Below the pieces are notes generated by a model. The model did no database searches, had not been told where the DNA came from, and saw only the letters and a program-made list of their open reading frames with translations. A program made the translations under genes and the position numbers. From Actinomycetospora succinea (lineage in GTDB: Bacteria > Actinomycetota > Actinomycetes > Mycobacteriales > Pseudonocardiaceae), in contig NZ_SNYO01000010.1 in the NCBI RefSeq assembly GCF_004363095.1, positions 165,008-229,007 on the forward strand: DNA of 64,000 nucleotides. Reading direction: 5' to 3'. Positions 16,714 through 25,537 of this stretch are shown one piece after another. Position 1 is the stretch's first letter; each line of letters opens with the position of its first letter.

Positions 16714-17451
16714 GTGACGGTGGCGGCGGTGAGCAAGTCCGCCGTCCTGCTGCGCGCCTTCGGCCCCACCACGGACGTGCTGTCCACCCGCGCCCTGGCC
16801 GCGCGCACCGGCATCCCGCGCAGCACCGTCCATGTGCTCGCCGGCACCCTGGCCGCCGAGGGCCTCCTCGAGACCGTGCCCGGACGCGGCTGGCGGCTCG
16901 GCCCGCTGCTCGTCGGCCTGGCCGGCCAGATCATCGAGCGCACCGGGCTCGTCGCCGCCGTGGAGGGCGGGCTCGGCGGGCTGCGGCGCGCCGCCGGGCA
17001 GGAGGTCCACGTCGCCCAGCTCGTCGGCGGCTGGACCGTCTACCTGCACCGCGAGGCCGGCCCGGTCCGCGCGCCGATGGACAACCGCGTCGGGCTCCGG
17101 GCGCCCGCCTGGCGCGGGGGCTGCGGCAAGGCGGCGCTGTCGCGGCTGGCCCGCGAGGAGGTCGAAGACCGCGTCGAGCGCCTGTGCCGCGACGAGGGCC
17201 TCACCCCGCCCGACCGCGCCGCCCTGCACGAGGAGCTCGGGGCCGCGCGCCGCGCCGGGTACGTGGTGTCGTCGACCTTCCAGGCCGGGCGGACGTCGGT
17301 GGCGGCGCCCGTGGTCGACGCCGACGGGCGGCCGGTCGGCGGGCTCTCGGTCGCCGGCCCGTCGTCGCTGTTCACCCGCGCCGTGCTGGCCCGCTGCGCG
17401 CAGGACGTCGTCGAGGCCGCGGCCCGGGCGGGGCGGCAACTGGTCTGCTGA
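16714..17451 (+). CDS. IclR-family transcriptional regulator
   Basis: A 245-aa protein with an N-terminal winged helix-turn-helix ([32 protein letters not shown]) and a C-terminal effector domain with [14 protein letters not shown] and [21 protein letters not shown]. IclR regulators commonly control aromatic-ring catabolism. The GTG start is 92 nt from the divergent BMC operon start, with a candidate operator between, and 71 nt before the co-directional acetaldehyde dehydrogenase gene. It is therefore the best candidate for the regulator of both arms of the microcompartment locus (inference from position). Confidence 0.88.
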   Translation: MTVAAVSKSAVLLRAFGPTTDVLSTRALAARTGIPRSTVHVLAGTLAAEGLLETVPGRGWRLGPLLVGLAGQIIERTGLVAAVEGGLGGLRRAAGQEVHVAQLVGGWTVYLHREAGPVRAPMDNRVGLRAPAWRGGCGKAALSRLAREEVEDRVERLCRDEGLTPPDRAALHEELGAARRAGYVVSSTFQAGRTSVAAPVVDADGRPVGGLSVAGPSSLFTRAVLARCAQDVVEAAARAGRQLVC

Positions 17452-17522
17452 CGGGCGCACGCGTCCCGGCTGGTGGAACGCTGCGGTTCCCCGGTGTCGG
17501 TGAGCGGTGTCACTCTGCGGGC

Positions 17523-18464
17523 ATGAGTGCGCCTGCAAAGGTCCCGGCCGCCATCGTCGGTCCGGGCAACATCGGCACCGACCTGCTGGCCAAGCTCGCG
17601 CGCAGCGCGCGGGTCGAGGTCACGGCGATGGTCGGCGTGGTCGAGTCGGACGGGCTGGAGCGGGCGCGCGCGGCGGGCGTCGCGGCGTCGGCGGAGGGCG
17701 TCGACTGGCTGCTGCGCCAGGACCCGCTCCCGAGGATCGTCTTCGAGGCGACGTCGGCGAAGGCGCACCTCGCGAACGCGCCGCGCTACTCCGACGCGGG
17801 GATCCGGGCGATCGACCTGACGCCCGCGCACCTCGGGCCGATGGTGTGCCCGGCGGTGAACATGCCCGACCACCTCGACGCCCCGAACATCAACATGATC
17901 ACGTGCGGCGGGCAGGCGACCATCCCGATCGTCGCCGCGGTCTCGCGGGTCGCCCCGGTGGCCTACGCGGAGATCGTCGCCTCGACGGCGTCGCGCTCGG
18001 CCGGGCCGGGCACGCGCGCCAACATCGACGAGTTCACGCAGACGACGGCACGGGCGGTCGAGGAGGTCGGCGGCGCCGAGCGCGGCAAGGCGATCATCAT
18101 CCTGAACCCCGTCGAGCCGCCGATGATCATGCGGGACACGGTGTTCTGCTCGCTGCCCGAGGACGCCGACCACGACGCCGTCGCCGCGTCGATCCACGAC
18201 ATGGTCACCCGCGTCCAGCAGTACGTGCCGGGCTACACGCTGCGCGCCGAGCCGCAGTTCGACCCGCCGACCGAGAAGTGGGGCGGACGAGGTCGCGTGG
18301 CCGTGTTCCTCGAGGTCAAGGGCAACGGCGACTACCTGCCCGAGTACGCCGGCAACCTCGACATCATGACCGCCGCCGCCGCGGAGGTCGGCGAGCTGGT
18401 CGCCGCGGACCTCGGAGACGCCGCGAAGCGGAGCTCGACCATCGATGCGGAGGTCCCGGCATGA
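17523..18464 (+). CDS. dmpF: Acetaldehyde dehydrogenase (acylating), DmpF/MhpF-type
   Basis: A 313-aa NAD-dependent enzyme turning acetaldehyde and CoA into acetyl-CoA. The Rossmann motif is [12 protein letters not shown], the catalytic Cys is in [12 protein letters not shown] (Cys128), and [10 protein letters not shown] and [13 protein letters not shown] are family signatures. It overlaps the aldolase gene by 4 bp (ATGA), as expected for the DmpFG channelling complex. Position next to BMC shell genes suggests that the aldehyde step is associated with the compartment, although this is not the Pdu/Eut (PF00171) aldehyde dehydrogenase type normally seen in BMCs. Its last 17 codons include a copy of the dispersed repeat. 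Confidence 0.92.
   Translation: MSAPAKVPAAIVGPGNIGTDLLAKLARSARVEVTAMVGVVESDGLERARAAGVAASAEGVDWLLRQDPLPRIVFEATSAKAHLANAPRYSDAGIRAIDLTPAHLGPMVCPAVNMPDHLDAPNINMITCGGQATIPIVAAVSRVAPVAYAEIVASTASRSAGPGTRANIDEFTQTTARAVEEVGGAERGKAIIILNPVEPPMIMRDTVFCSLPEDADHDAVAASIHDMVTRVQQYVPGYTLRAEPQFDPPTEKWGGRGRVAVFLEVKGNGDYLPEYAGNLDIMTAAAAEVGELVAADLGDAAKRSSTIDAEVPA
18414..18442 (-). repeat. Dispersed repeat copy within the 3' end of the acetaldehyde dehydrogenase gene
   Basis: Read on the minus strand this segment begins ATGGTCGAGCTCCGCTTCGC and continues GGCGTCTCC, close to the intact copies at 41204 and 42875. It encodes part of the C-terminal tail (around KRSSTID) of the dehydrogenase. Confidence 0.5.
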
Positions 18465-19495
18465 GCAGGCCCGAGATCCGCCACGACGTCCGCCTCACCG
18501 ACACCACCCTGCGCGACGGCAGCCACGCCCAGGCGCACCAGTTCACCGAGGAGCAGGTCCGGGACACCGTGCGCGCGCTCGACCGCGCGGGTGTCGAGGT
18601 CATCGAGGTGACCCACGGCGACGGCCTCGGCGGCTCGAGCTTCAACTACGGCTTCTCGCACACCGACGAGCTGACGCTGATCGCCGCCGCCCGCGAGGAG
18701 GCCAAGCAGGCGAAGATCGCGGTGCTCCTGGTGCCCGGCATCGGGACCGTCGAGGACCTGCGCCGCGCCCGCGACGCCGGCGCCGACGTCGTGCGCGTCG
18801 CGACCCACTGCACCGAGGCCGACGTGTCGCCCCAGCACTTCGGGGTGGCCCGCGAGCTGGGCATGGAGACGGTCGGGTTCCTCATGATGGCCCACCGCAC
18901 GCCGCCGGAGGACCTCGCGAAGCAGGCCCGGATCATGGTCGACGCCGGCTGCCAGTGCCCGTACGTCACCGACTCCGCGGGCGCGCTGCTCATGCACGAG
19001 GCGCGGGCCCGGTTCGAGGCGCTGCTCGCCGAGGTCGGCGACGAGGCGTGGGTCGGCTACCACGGCCACCAGAACCTCTCGATGGGCGTCGCGAACTCGG
19101 TGATCGCCGCGGAGCTGGGCGTCAAGGAGATCGACGGCTCGCTGTGCGCCCTCGGCGCGGGGTCGGGCAACTCGCCGACCGAGGTGCTCGCCGCCGTGTT
19201 CGACCGCATGGGCATCGAGACCGGCGTCGACGTCACCGCGCTGCTCGACGCCGCCGAGGACGTCGTCCGCCCGTACCTGCACCGCTGGCCGAAGATGGAC
19301 CGCAACGCCATCACCCAGGGCTGGGCGGGGGTCTACTCCAGCTTCCTGCTGCACGCCGAGCACGCGGGCGAGCGCTACAAGGTCCCGGTGCCCGACATCC
19401 TGCGCCGCTGCGGCGAGCTGGGGCTCGTCGGCGGGCAGGAGGACATGATCATCGACATCGCGCTGGAGCTGGCGCGCGAGCGCGAGCAGGGCTGA
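18461..19495 (+). CDS. dmpG: 4-hydroxy-2-oxovalerate aldolase
   Basis: A 344-aa DRE-TIM metallolyase that splits 4-hydroxy-2-oxopentanoate into pyruvate and acetaldehyde. [18 protein letters not shown] (residues 11-28) carries the catalytic Arg and metal-binding Asp; [14 protein letters not shown] holds the two metal-binding His; [12 protein letters not shown] and the C-terminal DmpG communication domain follow. The ATGA overlap with the dehydrogenase gene and a 4-nt gap to the tautomerase gene indicate one operon. In the known DmpFG complex the acetaldehyde product passes through a tunnel; here a protein shell may give a second layer of confinement (inference). Confidence 0.95.
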   Translation: MSRPEIRHDVRLTDTTLRDGSHAQAHQFTEEQVRDTVRALDRAGVEVIEVTHGDGLGGSSFNYGFSHTDELTLIAAAREEAKQAKIAVLLVPGIGTVEDLRRARDAGADVVRVATHCTEADVSPQHFGVARELGMETVGFLMMAHRTPPEDLAKQARIMVDAGCQCPYVTDSAGALLMHEARARFEALLAEVGDEAWVGYHGHQNLSMGVANSVIAAELGVKEIDGSLCALGAGSGNSPTEVLAAVFDRMGIETGVDVTALLDAAEDVVRPYLHRWPKMDRNAITQGWAGVYSSFLLHAEHAGERYKVPVPDILRRCGELGLVGGQEDMIIDIALELAREREQG

Positions 19496-19499
19496 CGCC

Positions 19500-19910
19500 G
19501 TGCCGATCCTCGAGCTCCACCTCGTCGACGGCGACCACTCCCCCGCCGAGCACGCCGCGCTGCTCCAGCGCCTCAGCGCGGTCTACGCCGCGGTGCTCGA
19601 GTCGCCGGTGGAGCGCGTCCGGGCCTACCTGACCCTGCACGCGCGGGAGCACTGGGCGGTGGGCGGATCGACACACGCCGACCCGGCGCCGTACTTCACC
19701 GCGATCGTCCTCGAGGGCCGGCCGGTCGAGCAGCGCCACCGGCTGCTCGCCGAAGTGACGGACCTGCTCGTCGAGATCCTCGGCGTCGAGCGGTCGCGGG
19801 TGCGCGGGCGGATCATCCAGGTGCCGCCGGACGACTGGGCCATCGGCGGCGTCCCGGCCGCGGCCGCCCGGCGCGACGAGATCGCGGCGCGCGCGGGCAC
19901 CGCCCGGTAG
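19500..19910 (+). CDS. Tautomerase-superfamily protein
   Basis: A 136-aa protein starting GTG then Pro-Ile-Leu-Glu: removal of the initiator leaves the N-terminal Pro that acts as general base in 4-oxalocrotonate tautomerase and cis-CaaD-like enzymes. It is about twice the length of 4-OT, so a fused or cis-CaaD/MSAD-type tautomerase is likely; RIIQVPPDDWAIGG near the C-terminus is a typical conserved region. It lies 4 nt after the aldolase gene. A likely role is enol/keto interconversion of a ring-cleavage product. A second, short 4-OT is encoded at 40205. Confidence 0.85.
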   Translation: MPILELHLVDGDHSPAEHAALLQRLSAVYAAVLESPVERVRAYLTLHAREHWAVGGSTHADPAPYFTAIVLEGRPVEQRHRLLAEVTDLLVEILGVERSRVRGRIIQVPPDDWAIGGVPAAAARRDEIAARAGTAR

Positions 19911-19916
19911 GCCGCC

Positions 19917-20891
19917 GTGCGCGTCAGCACCTCGGACCCGGACCGGGCCCGGGCGGAGTGCGCGGAGATCTACTTCCCGCACCGGCTGACGATGCTGCAC
20001 GACCCCGCCGAGTTCTCGATGTCGCTCTCGGCCGTCGACCTCGGGCCGGTCGCGGCGGGAGTGCTGTCGTACGCCGGCGAGGTGGTGATCGAGACCGGGG
20101 AGCTGGCCACCGGCTACGAGGTGAACATCGCGCTGGACGGCGTCCTGCGCACCCGCAGCGGGCGCGCGGACGTGTGCTCCACCGCGGCGACCGCGGCCGT
20201 CTACCGGCCCGACGGCACCGCCCGCCTGCACGGGTGGGCCGAGGGCGGGCGGCTGTTCGGGCTGAAGATCGAGCGCGGCGCGCTGGAGGACCAGCTCACG
20301 TCCCTGCTCGACCGGCCGGTGCGCGGTGCCGTGGCGCTGGCGCCGACGATCGACCTCGAGTCCGACGACGGCCGGCGGTGGTGGTCGCTGGTGCGGACGC
20401 TCGCCGACCTCGCCGCCGACCCGCGCGGGCTCGCCGCCGACCCGCGGGTGATGCGCCCGCTGGTCGAGGCCGTCGTCGCGGGCCTGCTGCACACCGTGGA
20501 CCACCCCTACCGCGACGCCCTCGCCGCGCCCGCCGCGGCGGTGGGGCCGCGGTCGGTGCGCCGCGCCGTGGCCGCGGTCGTCGAGCGGCCCGAGCACCCC
20601 TGGACGGTCTCCTCGCTCGCCGAGGTCGCCGGCGTCAGCGCCCGCGGCCTGCGCGACGGCATGGCCCGCCACCACGGCGTCTCCCCCATGGCGCTCGTGC
20701 GCGACGTCCGCCTGCGCCGCGCCCGCGACGACCTCGCGGCGGGTCGCGGCGCGGTGGCCGAGGTGGCCATGCGCTGGGGCTTCACCCACCTGGGCCGCTT
20801 CGCCCGGTCCTACCGCGAGGCCTTCGGCGAGCCCCCGTCGCGCACTGCCGGAACCGGCGCTCGGCCTACCGCGCGCGGGCTCGACCGGTGA
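19917..20891 (+). CDS. AraC-family transcriptional regulator
   Basis: A 324-aa regulator. The N-terminal half is an AraC-binding-like cupin region (GYEVNIALDGVLRTRSG, VYRPDGTARLH), and residues about 215-315 hold two helix-turn-helix motifs (WTVSSLAEVAGVSARGLRDG and VAEVAMRWGFTHLGRFARSY). It belongs to the group that often controls catabolic oxygenases. The GTG start is 6 nt after the tautomerase stop and the P450 gene follows, so it may control the P450, the BMC enzymes, or both. The start was taken at the first GTG of the frame. Confidence 0.88.
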   Translation: MRVSTSDPDRARAECAEIYFPHRLTMLHDPAEFSMSLSAVDLGPVAAGVLSYAGEVVIETGELATGYEVNIALDGVLRTRSGRADVCSTAATAAVYRPDGTARLHGWAEGGRLFGLKIERGALEDQLTSLLDRPVRGAVALAPTIDLESDDGRRWWSLVRTLADLAADPRGLAADPRVMRPLVEAVVAGLLHTVDHPYRDALAAPAAAVGPRSVRRAVAAVVERPEHPWTVSSLAEVAGVSARGLRDGMARHHGVSPMALVRDVRLRRARDDLAAGRGAVAEVAMRWGFTHLGRFARSYREAFGEPPSRTAGTGARPTARGLDR

Positions 20892-20904
20892 CCTGGACCA
20901 CACC

Positions 20905-20917
20905 TAGCGTCGGTGCG
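20905..20917 (+). promoter_or_regulatory. Putative leaderless promoter of the P450 gene
   Basis: TAGCGT at 20905-20910 is followed by 7 nt and the GTG start at 20918. It fits the recurrent leaderless signature in this window and lies just after the AraC gene stop. Confidence 0.5.
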
Positions 20918-22129
20918 GTGACCCTCGACTTCAACCCCATGGTCAGCCCGCACCGGGAGGACCCGCACCTGTTCTACCGCGAGGCCCGCGCCCACTCGCC
21001 GATGATCAACCCCGTGCTCGGCGCCTACATGGTGACCCGGTACGACGACCTGACCACGGTCATCGACGACCCGGACACCTACTCGTCGGCCGTCGCGGTC
21101 CCGAAGATCTACTGGAACCCGCCCGAGGTCACCGAGGTGCTCACCGCCGGGAACGTCCCCGAGACCAACGCCGTGGTCAATGAGGACGAGCCCGCCCACC
21201 GCCCGATCCGGCGCGTGTTCGACGCCGGCTTCACCGGGGCGCGGGTCCGCGCGATGCTGCCGACGATGCGGGCGACCGCCGAGTCGTTGATCGACGGCTT
21301 TCTGGGCCGGCGGGCCGACCTGGTGGCCGACTACGCGATCCCGTTCGTCCAGTCGGTGATCAACGCGATCATCGGGTTCCCGCCGGAGGACGGCGCGCGG
21401 ATCCAGCAGTGGACCGACGACGTCAACATGCTCTGGAACCTGCTGGCCCCGCTGGAGGACCGCATCGCCTCGGCCCACCGGATGGCCGACTACACCCGCT
21501 ACCTCCAGGCCTTGATCGACGACCGGCGCGCCCACCGCCGCGAGGATCTGATCTCCGATCTCGTGCACGGCGCGAACGGCTTCCCCGGGCTCGACGACGA
21601 CTACGTCATCAACGTCGTGCGCGGCGCGGCCCGCGTGGCCGGCTTCGACACGACCCGCGACGCGATCACCGCGACGATGCTCGCGATCCTGCAGCACCCG
21701 GACGTCCACGAGCGCGTGCTGGCCGACCCGGCCAAGGCGATCCCGAAGGTCACCGAGGAGGTCCTGCGCCGCGACGCCCCGCACCGCGGCCTGTTCCGCA
21801 TCACGACGAAGGACACGAGCCTCGGCGGCACCGACCTGCCCGCCGGCACGATGGTGCTGGTGCTCTTCGGCTCGGGGAACCGCGACGAGACGAAGTTCCC
21901 CGAGCCCGACGTCGTCGACATCGACCGCGCCAACGTCCGCGACCACCTCGCCTTCGGCCGCGGCCTGCACGTCTGCCCCGGTGCCCCGATGGCGCGCGCC
22001 GAGATCCGCGTGGCGCTCGAGACGCTGGTCCGCCGCCTGCCCGCGATGCGCCTCGCCGACGACTACGCCCCGACCTACATCGCGAGCTACTTCTTCCGCG
22101 GCCTGGAGACCCTCGACGTGACGTGGTGA
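20918..22129 (+). CDS. Cytochrome P450
   Basis: A 403-aa bacterial class I P450. It has the I-helix ARVAGFDTTRDAI with the oxygen-activating Thr, the K-helix EEVLRR (ExxR), and the haem loop FGRGLHVCPGAPMARAE with Cys at about residue 352. It needs ferredoxin and reductase partners that are not adjacent; the Rieske-type ferredoxin at 39867 is not the usual partner. Sitting beside the BMC catabolic locus it may hydroxylate an aromatic substrate or an aryl phosphate, by analogy to CreJ in 4-cresol catabolism, but substrate assignment is inference. GTG start set by frame and the TAGCGT box. Confidence 0.92.
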   Translation: MTLDFNPMVSPHREDPHLFYREARAHSPMINPVLGAYMVTRYDDLTTVIDDPDTYSSAVAVPKIYWNPPEVTEVLTAGNVPETNAVVNEDEPAHRPIRRVFDAGFTGARVRAMLPTMRATAESLIDGFLGRRADLVADYAIPFVQSVINAIIGFPPEDGARIQQWTDDVNMLWNLLAPLEDRIASAHRMADYTRYLQALIDDRRAHRREDLISDLVHGANGFPGLDDDYVINVVRGAARVAGFDTTRDAITATMLAILQHPDVHERVLADPAKAIPKVTEEVLRRDAPHRGLFRITTKDTSLGGTDLPAGTMVLVLFGSGNRDETKFPEPDVVDIDRANVRDHLAFGRGLHVCPGAPMARAEIRVALETLVRRLPAMRLADDYAPTYIASYFFRGLETLDVTW

Positions 22130-22186
22130 GCGCACAGCCCCTCCATGCCTTGCGCGGCATATTCCTCGTACGGCATGCTCTCCACC

Positions 22187-22522
22187 GTGACCACCGCACC
22201 GGACACCGGGACGTGGGCGGCGCTCGCCGACCCGCACCGCCGGGACATGCTCGGCCTCCTGCGCGAGCGGCCGCGGGCGGTCGGCGAGCTCGTCGACCTC
22301 CTCGAGCTCAGCCAGCCCAGCACCTCGAAGCACCTGCGGGTGCTGCGCGAGGCGGGGCTGGTGCGGGCGCGACCCGAGGCGCAGCGGCGGGTGTACGAGG
22401 TCGACCCCGCACCGCTCGTCGCCCTCGACGCGTGGCTCGCGCCCTACCGGCAGCTGTGGTCCGACAGCCTCGACGCCCTCGGCCGGCGTCTCGAGCAGAC
22501 CGCACAGGAGGACACCCCGTGA
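22187..22522 (+). CDS. ArsR-family transcriptional regulator
   Basis: A 111-aa winged helix protein: WAALADPHRRDMLGLLRERP, then the recognition region LSQPSTSKHLRVLREAGLV and RVYEVDPAPL. No metal-binding Cys cluster is seen, so it is of the SRPBCC-linked group rather than a metal sensor. The GTG at 22187 gives a compact protein; an in-frame ATG at 22175 is also possible. Its stop overlaps the SRPBCC gene by 4 bp (GTGA), a very common ArsR-AHSA1 pairing, so the partner is both target and likely functional unit. Confidence 0.85.
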   Translation: MTTAPDTGTWAALADPHRRDMLGLLRERPRAVGELVDLLELSQPSTSKHLRVLREAGLVRARPEAQRRVYEVDPAPLVALDAWLAPYRQLWSDSLDALGRRLEQTAQEDTP

Positions 22523-23031
22523 GCCCCACCGGCAGCTACCTGGAGATCGACGGACGCCCCGCGCTGCGCTTCGTCCGCGAGTACGACCACCCCGCCGACC
22601 GCGTGTTCACGCTGCTCACCGACCCCGGCGAGCTCCGGCACTGGTTCCCGGCGACGGTCGCGCCGGAGGCGTGGACCCCGGGCGCCGCGATCGTCTACTC
22701 CTTCGAGGCGGACGGCGACGGCGGGACGGGTGAGGTCCTGGCCCACGAGCCGCCGCACCGGGTCGGGTTCTCGTGGGACGGCGAGCAGCTCTGGTTCGAG
22801 GTCGAGACGCTGCGCGACGGCCGGACCCGGCTGACGTTCACCCACCTCATGGACGAGCGCGACGGCGCCTCCCGCAACGCCGCCGGCTGGGACCTCTGCC
22901 TCGACGCCCTCGACGCGGCCCTCGCCGGCACGCCCGGCGGGGCGCCGGGCGGCCGCACCCCCGCCTGGGAGGAGCTCTACGAGGCCTACGTCGCCGCCGG
23001 CGTCCCCTCGGGCGCCGCCATCCCCGGCTGA
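22519..23031 (+). CDS. SRPBCC / AHSA1-domain protein
   Basis: A 170-aa START-like lipid/hydrophobic-ligand-binding fold: ALRFVREYDHPADRVFTLLTDP, then LRHWFPATVAPE, and RLTFTHLMDERDGASRNAAGWDLCLDAL, the standard AHSA1 signature. It is translationally coupled (GTGA) to the ArsR gene upstream. Members bind or transform hydrophobic ligands, and many are encoded with an ArsR regulator; no specific function can be given. A Gly/Pro-rich linker interrupts the C-terminal helix. Confidence 0.85.
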   Translation: MSPTGSYLEIDGRPALRFVREYDHPADRVFTLLTDPGELRHWFPATVAPEAWTPGAAIVYSFEADGDGGTGEVLAHEPPHRVGFSWDGEQLWFEVETLRDGRTRLTFTHLMDERDGASRNAAGWDLCLDALDAALAGTPGGAPGGRTPAWEELYEAYVAAGVPSGAAIPG

Positions 23032-23048
23032 GGGCACACTCGGCGCCC

Positions 23049-23765
23049 GTGAGCGCTCTCTCCGCCCTCGAGCACGGGCCCGAGGTCACCGACGTCGACT
23101 TCACGCACGCCGACCCCGAGGCGGTCCGCGAGGCGCTGACCGGCGGCGGGCAGTGGGTGCTGCGGCGCTGCGACCTCACCGAGCTCGACCTCTCCGGCGT
23201 CGACCTCGGCACGGCGACGCTCGAGCGCTGCACGCTGACGCGGGTCCGGCTGCGCGGGGCGGTCCTCGACGGCGCGACCGTCGAGGGCGGCTCGCTCGCC
23301 GAGGCCGATCTCAGCGACGCCGACCTGACCGACACGATCTTCACCGGCGTGGACCTCTCGCGCGCCCGCCTCGTCGGTGCCCGGCTCACGGACACCGTGT
23401 TCCGCGACTGCCGCATGATCGGTGCCGACCTCACCGGGATGCGCAGCCTCGCGGTCACGTTCTCGGTGGACGGGTGCTCGCTCGCCCTCGCCCGCCTGGC
23501 CGACGCCGCCCTGCGCGGCTGGCGCCTCGAGCGGGTCGACCTCTCCGACGCCGACCTCTCGGGCGCCGACCTGCGCGACGCCGTCCTCACCGACTGCGCG
23601 CTGCGCGGCACCGACCTCAGCCACGCCCGCCTCGGGGGCGCGGACCTGCGCGGCGCCGACCTCGGCGAGATCACCCCCGAGACGCCGGCCGTGCTGCGCG
23701 GGGCGATCGTCTCCACCGCCCAGGCCGCCGACGTGTGCCGCGCCCTGGGCCTGCAGGTCGTCTAG
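23049..23765 (+). CDS. Pentapeptide-repeat protein
   Basis: A 238-aa protein built largely of A(D/N)LXX-type pentapeptides, for example ADLSDADLTD, VDLSRARLVGARL and ADLSGADLRDAVL, which fold as a right-handed quadrilateral beta-helix. The repeats run from about residue 40 to 215 with a central interruption near 120-150. Some relatives mimic DNA and protect gyrase (MfpA/Qnr), but most have unknown function; no gyrase-specific feature can be argued here. GTG start 17 nt after the SRPBCC gene. It overlaps the convergent formyltransferase gene by 4 bp. Confidence 0.85.
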   Translation: MSALSALEHGPEVTDVDFTHADPEAVREALTGGGQWVLRRCDLTELDLSGVDLGTATLERCTLTRVRLRGAVLDGATVEGGSLAEADLSDADLTDTIFTGVDLSRARLVGARLTDTVFRDCRMIGADLTGMRSLAVTFSVDGCSLALARLADAALRGWRLERVDLSDADLSGADLRDAVLTDCALRGTDLSHARLGGADLRGADLGEITPETPAVLRGAIVSTAQAADVCRALGLQVV

Positions 23766-24664
23766 GACAGGCGGTCGCCGGCACGCAGCACCGCGCCGGG
23801 CTCGCAGCCCCGGCCGGACGCCACGAGGCGGCGCGGGCGGACCCACTCGTCGGCGGTCGCGACGACCGGCCCCTCGTCGTCGACGGCCACCTCGCCGGGG
23901 GCGCGCCCCGGGCACGGGCGTCCGGTCCCCGCGAGGCGCACGACGGCGATCTCGCTGTCGCCGCGCCGCGCCGCCGGGATGCCCCACGGCGACGGGTAGG
24001 GCCCGTAGTCGCAGGCCCGCACGAAGGCGAGGACCTCGCGGGCGGGCTTCGCCCAGGGCACCCGGCCCTCGTAGGGCACCCCGCGCCCGAAGTAGCGGCG
24101 CGCGGACAGGTCCTGCGGGTGCCGCGGCACGACGCCCGCGTCGAGGTGCGCGAGCAGGCGGTCGACGAGCTCCTGACCCCGGGCGACGCAGCGCACGGAG
24201 ACCGTCAGCGCGGTGTCGTCCGCCGTGATCGGGAAGCGGATCTGCTCGACGACGTCGCCGGTGTCGATCCCGGCCTCCATCCGGTGCAGCGTGACACCGT
24301 GCTCGGCGTGGCCCCGCGCGACCGCCCAGCTGGGGGCGTTGAGTCCCGCACACTCGGGCAGGGGTCCGGGGTGGAGGTTGAAGGCGCCGACGCGCGGGGC
24401 GGCGAGGACCTCGGGACGGACGAGGTGCAGCGAGTGGACGTTGAGCAGCACGTCGATGCCGGCACCGCGGAGCTCGTCGGCGAGCCCGGGGTCGCGCACG
24501 CGGTCGGCGGGGGTGATCGGCACCCCGAGCTCGGCGGCCGACGCGGCGACGCCCGCACCCTCGGGGCTCGCGGTCAGGACCCGGCGCACACGGTGGTGGC
24601 TCCGGGCGAGGCGCTGCAGGGTGCGCACCCCGGCCGCCTCCTCGGCGACGAGCGCGATGTCCAC
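23762..24664 (-). CDS. Formyltransferase-family protein (Fmt-like)
   Basis: A 300-aa protein with the 10-formyltetrahydrofolate-dependent formyltransferase core: NLHPGPLPECAGLNAPSW (catalytic His in place) and VTLHRMEAGIDTGDVV, as in methionyl-tRNA and UDP-sugar formyltransferases. The C-terminal third differs from Fmt, so a sugar or amine formyltransferase-like role is likelier than tRNA formylation. The GTG at 24664 has AGGGA 6 nt upstream; a TTG at 24670 is too close to that site. It is divergent from the hydrolase gene at 24707 and convergent with the pentapeptide gene. Confidence 0.8.
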   Translation of the reverse strand: MDIALVAEEAAGVRTLQRLARSHHRVRRVLTASPEGAGVAASAAELGVPITPADRVRDPGLADELRGAGIDVLLNVHSLHLVRPEVLAAPRVGAFNLHPGPLPECAGLNAPSWAVARGHAEHGVTLHRMEAGIDTGDVVEQIRFPITADDTALTVSVRCVARGQELVDRLLAHLDAGVVPRHPQDLSARRYFGRGVPYEGRVPWAKPAREVLAFVRACDYGPYPSPWGIPAARRGDSEIAVVRLAGTGRPCPGRAPGEVAVDDEGPVVATADEWVRPRRLVASGRGCEPGAVLRAGDRLS

Positions 24665-24706
24665 GGACAATCCCTATCATTTCGGACCTAACGGACACGA
24701 GGTGGC

Positions 24707-25537
24707 ATGACCATGGGCCGGCGGATCGCCGTCACCGTCGCCGCGGTGCTCGTCGCCGCCCTCGTGCTCGTCGGCGGTCTGTGGCTCGTGCAGCGCGAGC
24801 TCGTCTACGTGCCCTCGCGCGGGCCGGTGCCGCCGGCGGCGTCGGTGCTCGCCGAGGCGCAGGACGTCACGCTCACCACCGCCGACGGGCTGGCGCTCGG
24901 CGCGTGGTTCGTCCCCGCGCGCGGCCAGCGGCGGGACGTGACGGTGCTGGACGCGAACGGCAACGCCGGCGACCGCACCGATCGCTCATCGCTGGCCGCG
25001 GCGCTGAGCGGCCGGGGTCTCGACGTGCTGCTGTTCGACTACCGCGGGTTCGGCGGCAACCCCGGGAGCCCGAGCGAGGAGGGTCTCGCGCTCGACGCCC
25101 GCGCAGCCCACGAGCACCTCGTGCGGGACCGCGGGGTCGCACCGGCGCGCCTGCTCTACCTCGGCGAGAGCATGGGGTCGGCCGTCGTCGCCCGGCTCGC
25201 GGCGGAGACCTCCGGGGCGCCGGTGGCGGGCATGGTGCTGCGCTCGCCGTTCGTCGACCTGCCCTCGATCGGCGAGCGCGTCTACCCGTTCCTGCCGGTC
25301 CGCGCCCTGCTGGCCGACCGCTTTCCGGTCACCGAGCTGGTCGCGAAGGCCCGGGTCCCGACCACCGTCGTGCTCGGCGAGGGCGACCGCACGATCCCGC
25401 CGGCGCAGAGCCGGGCGGTGGCCGCAGCCGCCGGCGGCGAGGTCGTGGCGGTCCCCGGCGCCGACCACAACGACGCCGTCCTCGCGCACGGCCCGGCGGT
25501 GGTCGGTGCGGTGGTGGCCTTGGCCGACCGGCTCTAG
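24707..25537 (+). CDS. Membrane-anchored alpha/beta hydrolase (Bem46/ABHD13-like)
   Basis: A 276-aa protein with one N-terminal hydrophobic segment (about residues 7-28) that anchors it or exports it, followed by an alpha/beta-hydrolase fold: LFDYRGFGGNPGSPSEEG, nucleophile elbow YLGESMGSAVVARL (Ser about 153), Asp in GEGDRTIPP and His in PGADHNDAV. This matches the Bem46/ABHD13-like group of unknown substrate. The start ATG at 24707 follows an ACGAGGTGG site. It converges on the SDR gene; the two stop codons overlap in CTAG (25534-25537). Confidence 0.85.
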   Translation: MTMGRRIAVTVAAVLVAALVLVGGLWLVQRELVYVPSRGPVPPAASVLAEAQDVTLTTADGLALGAWFVPARGQRRDVTVLDANGNAGDRTDRSSLAAALSGRGLDVLLFDYRGFGGNPGSPSEEGLALDARAAHEHLVRDRGVAPARLLYLGESMGSAVVARLAAETSGAPVAGMVLRSPFVDLPSIGERVYPFLPVRALLADRFPVTELVAKARVPTTVVLGEGDRTIPPAQSRAVAAAAGGEVVAVPGADHNDAVLAHGPAVVGAVVALADRL

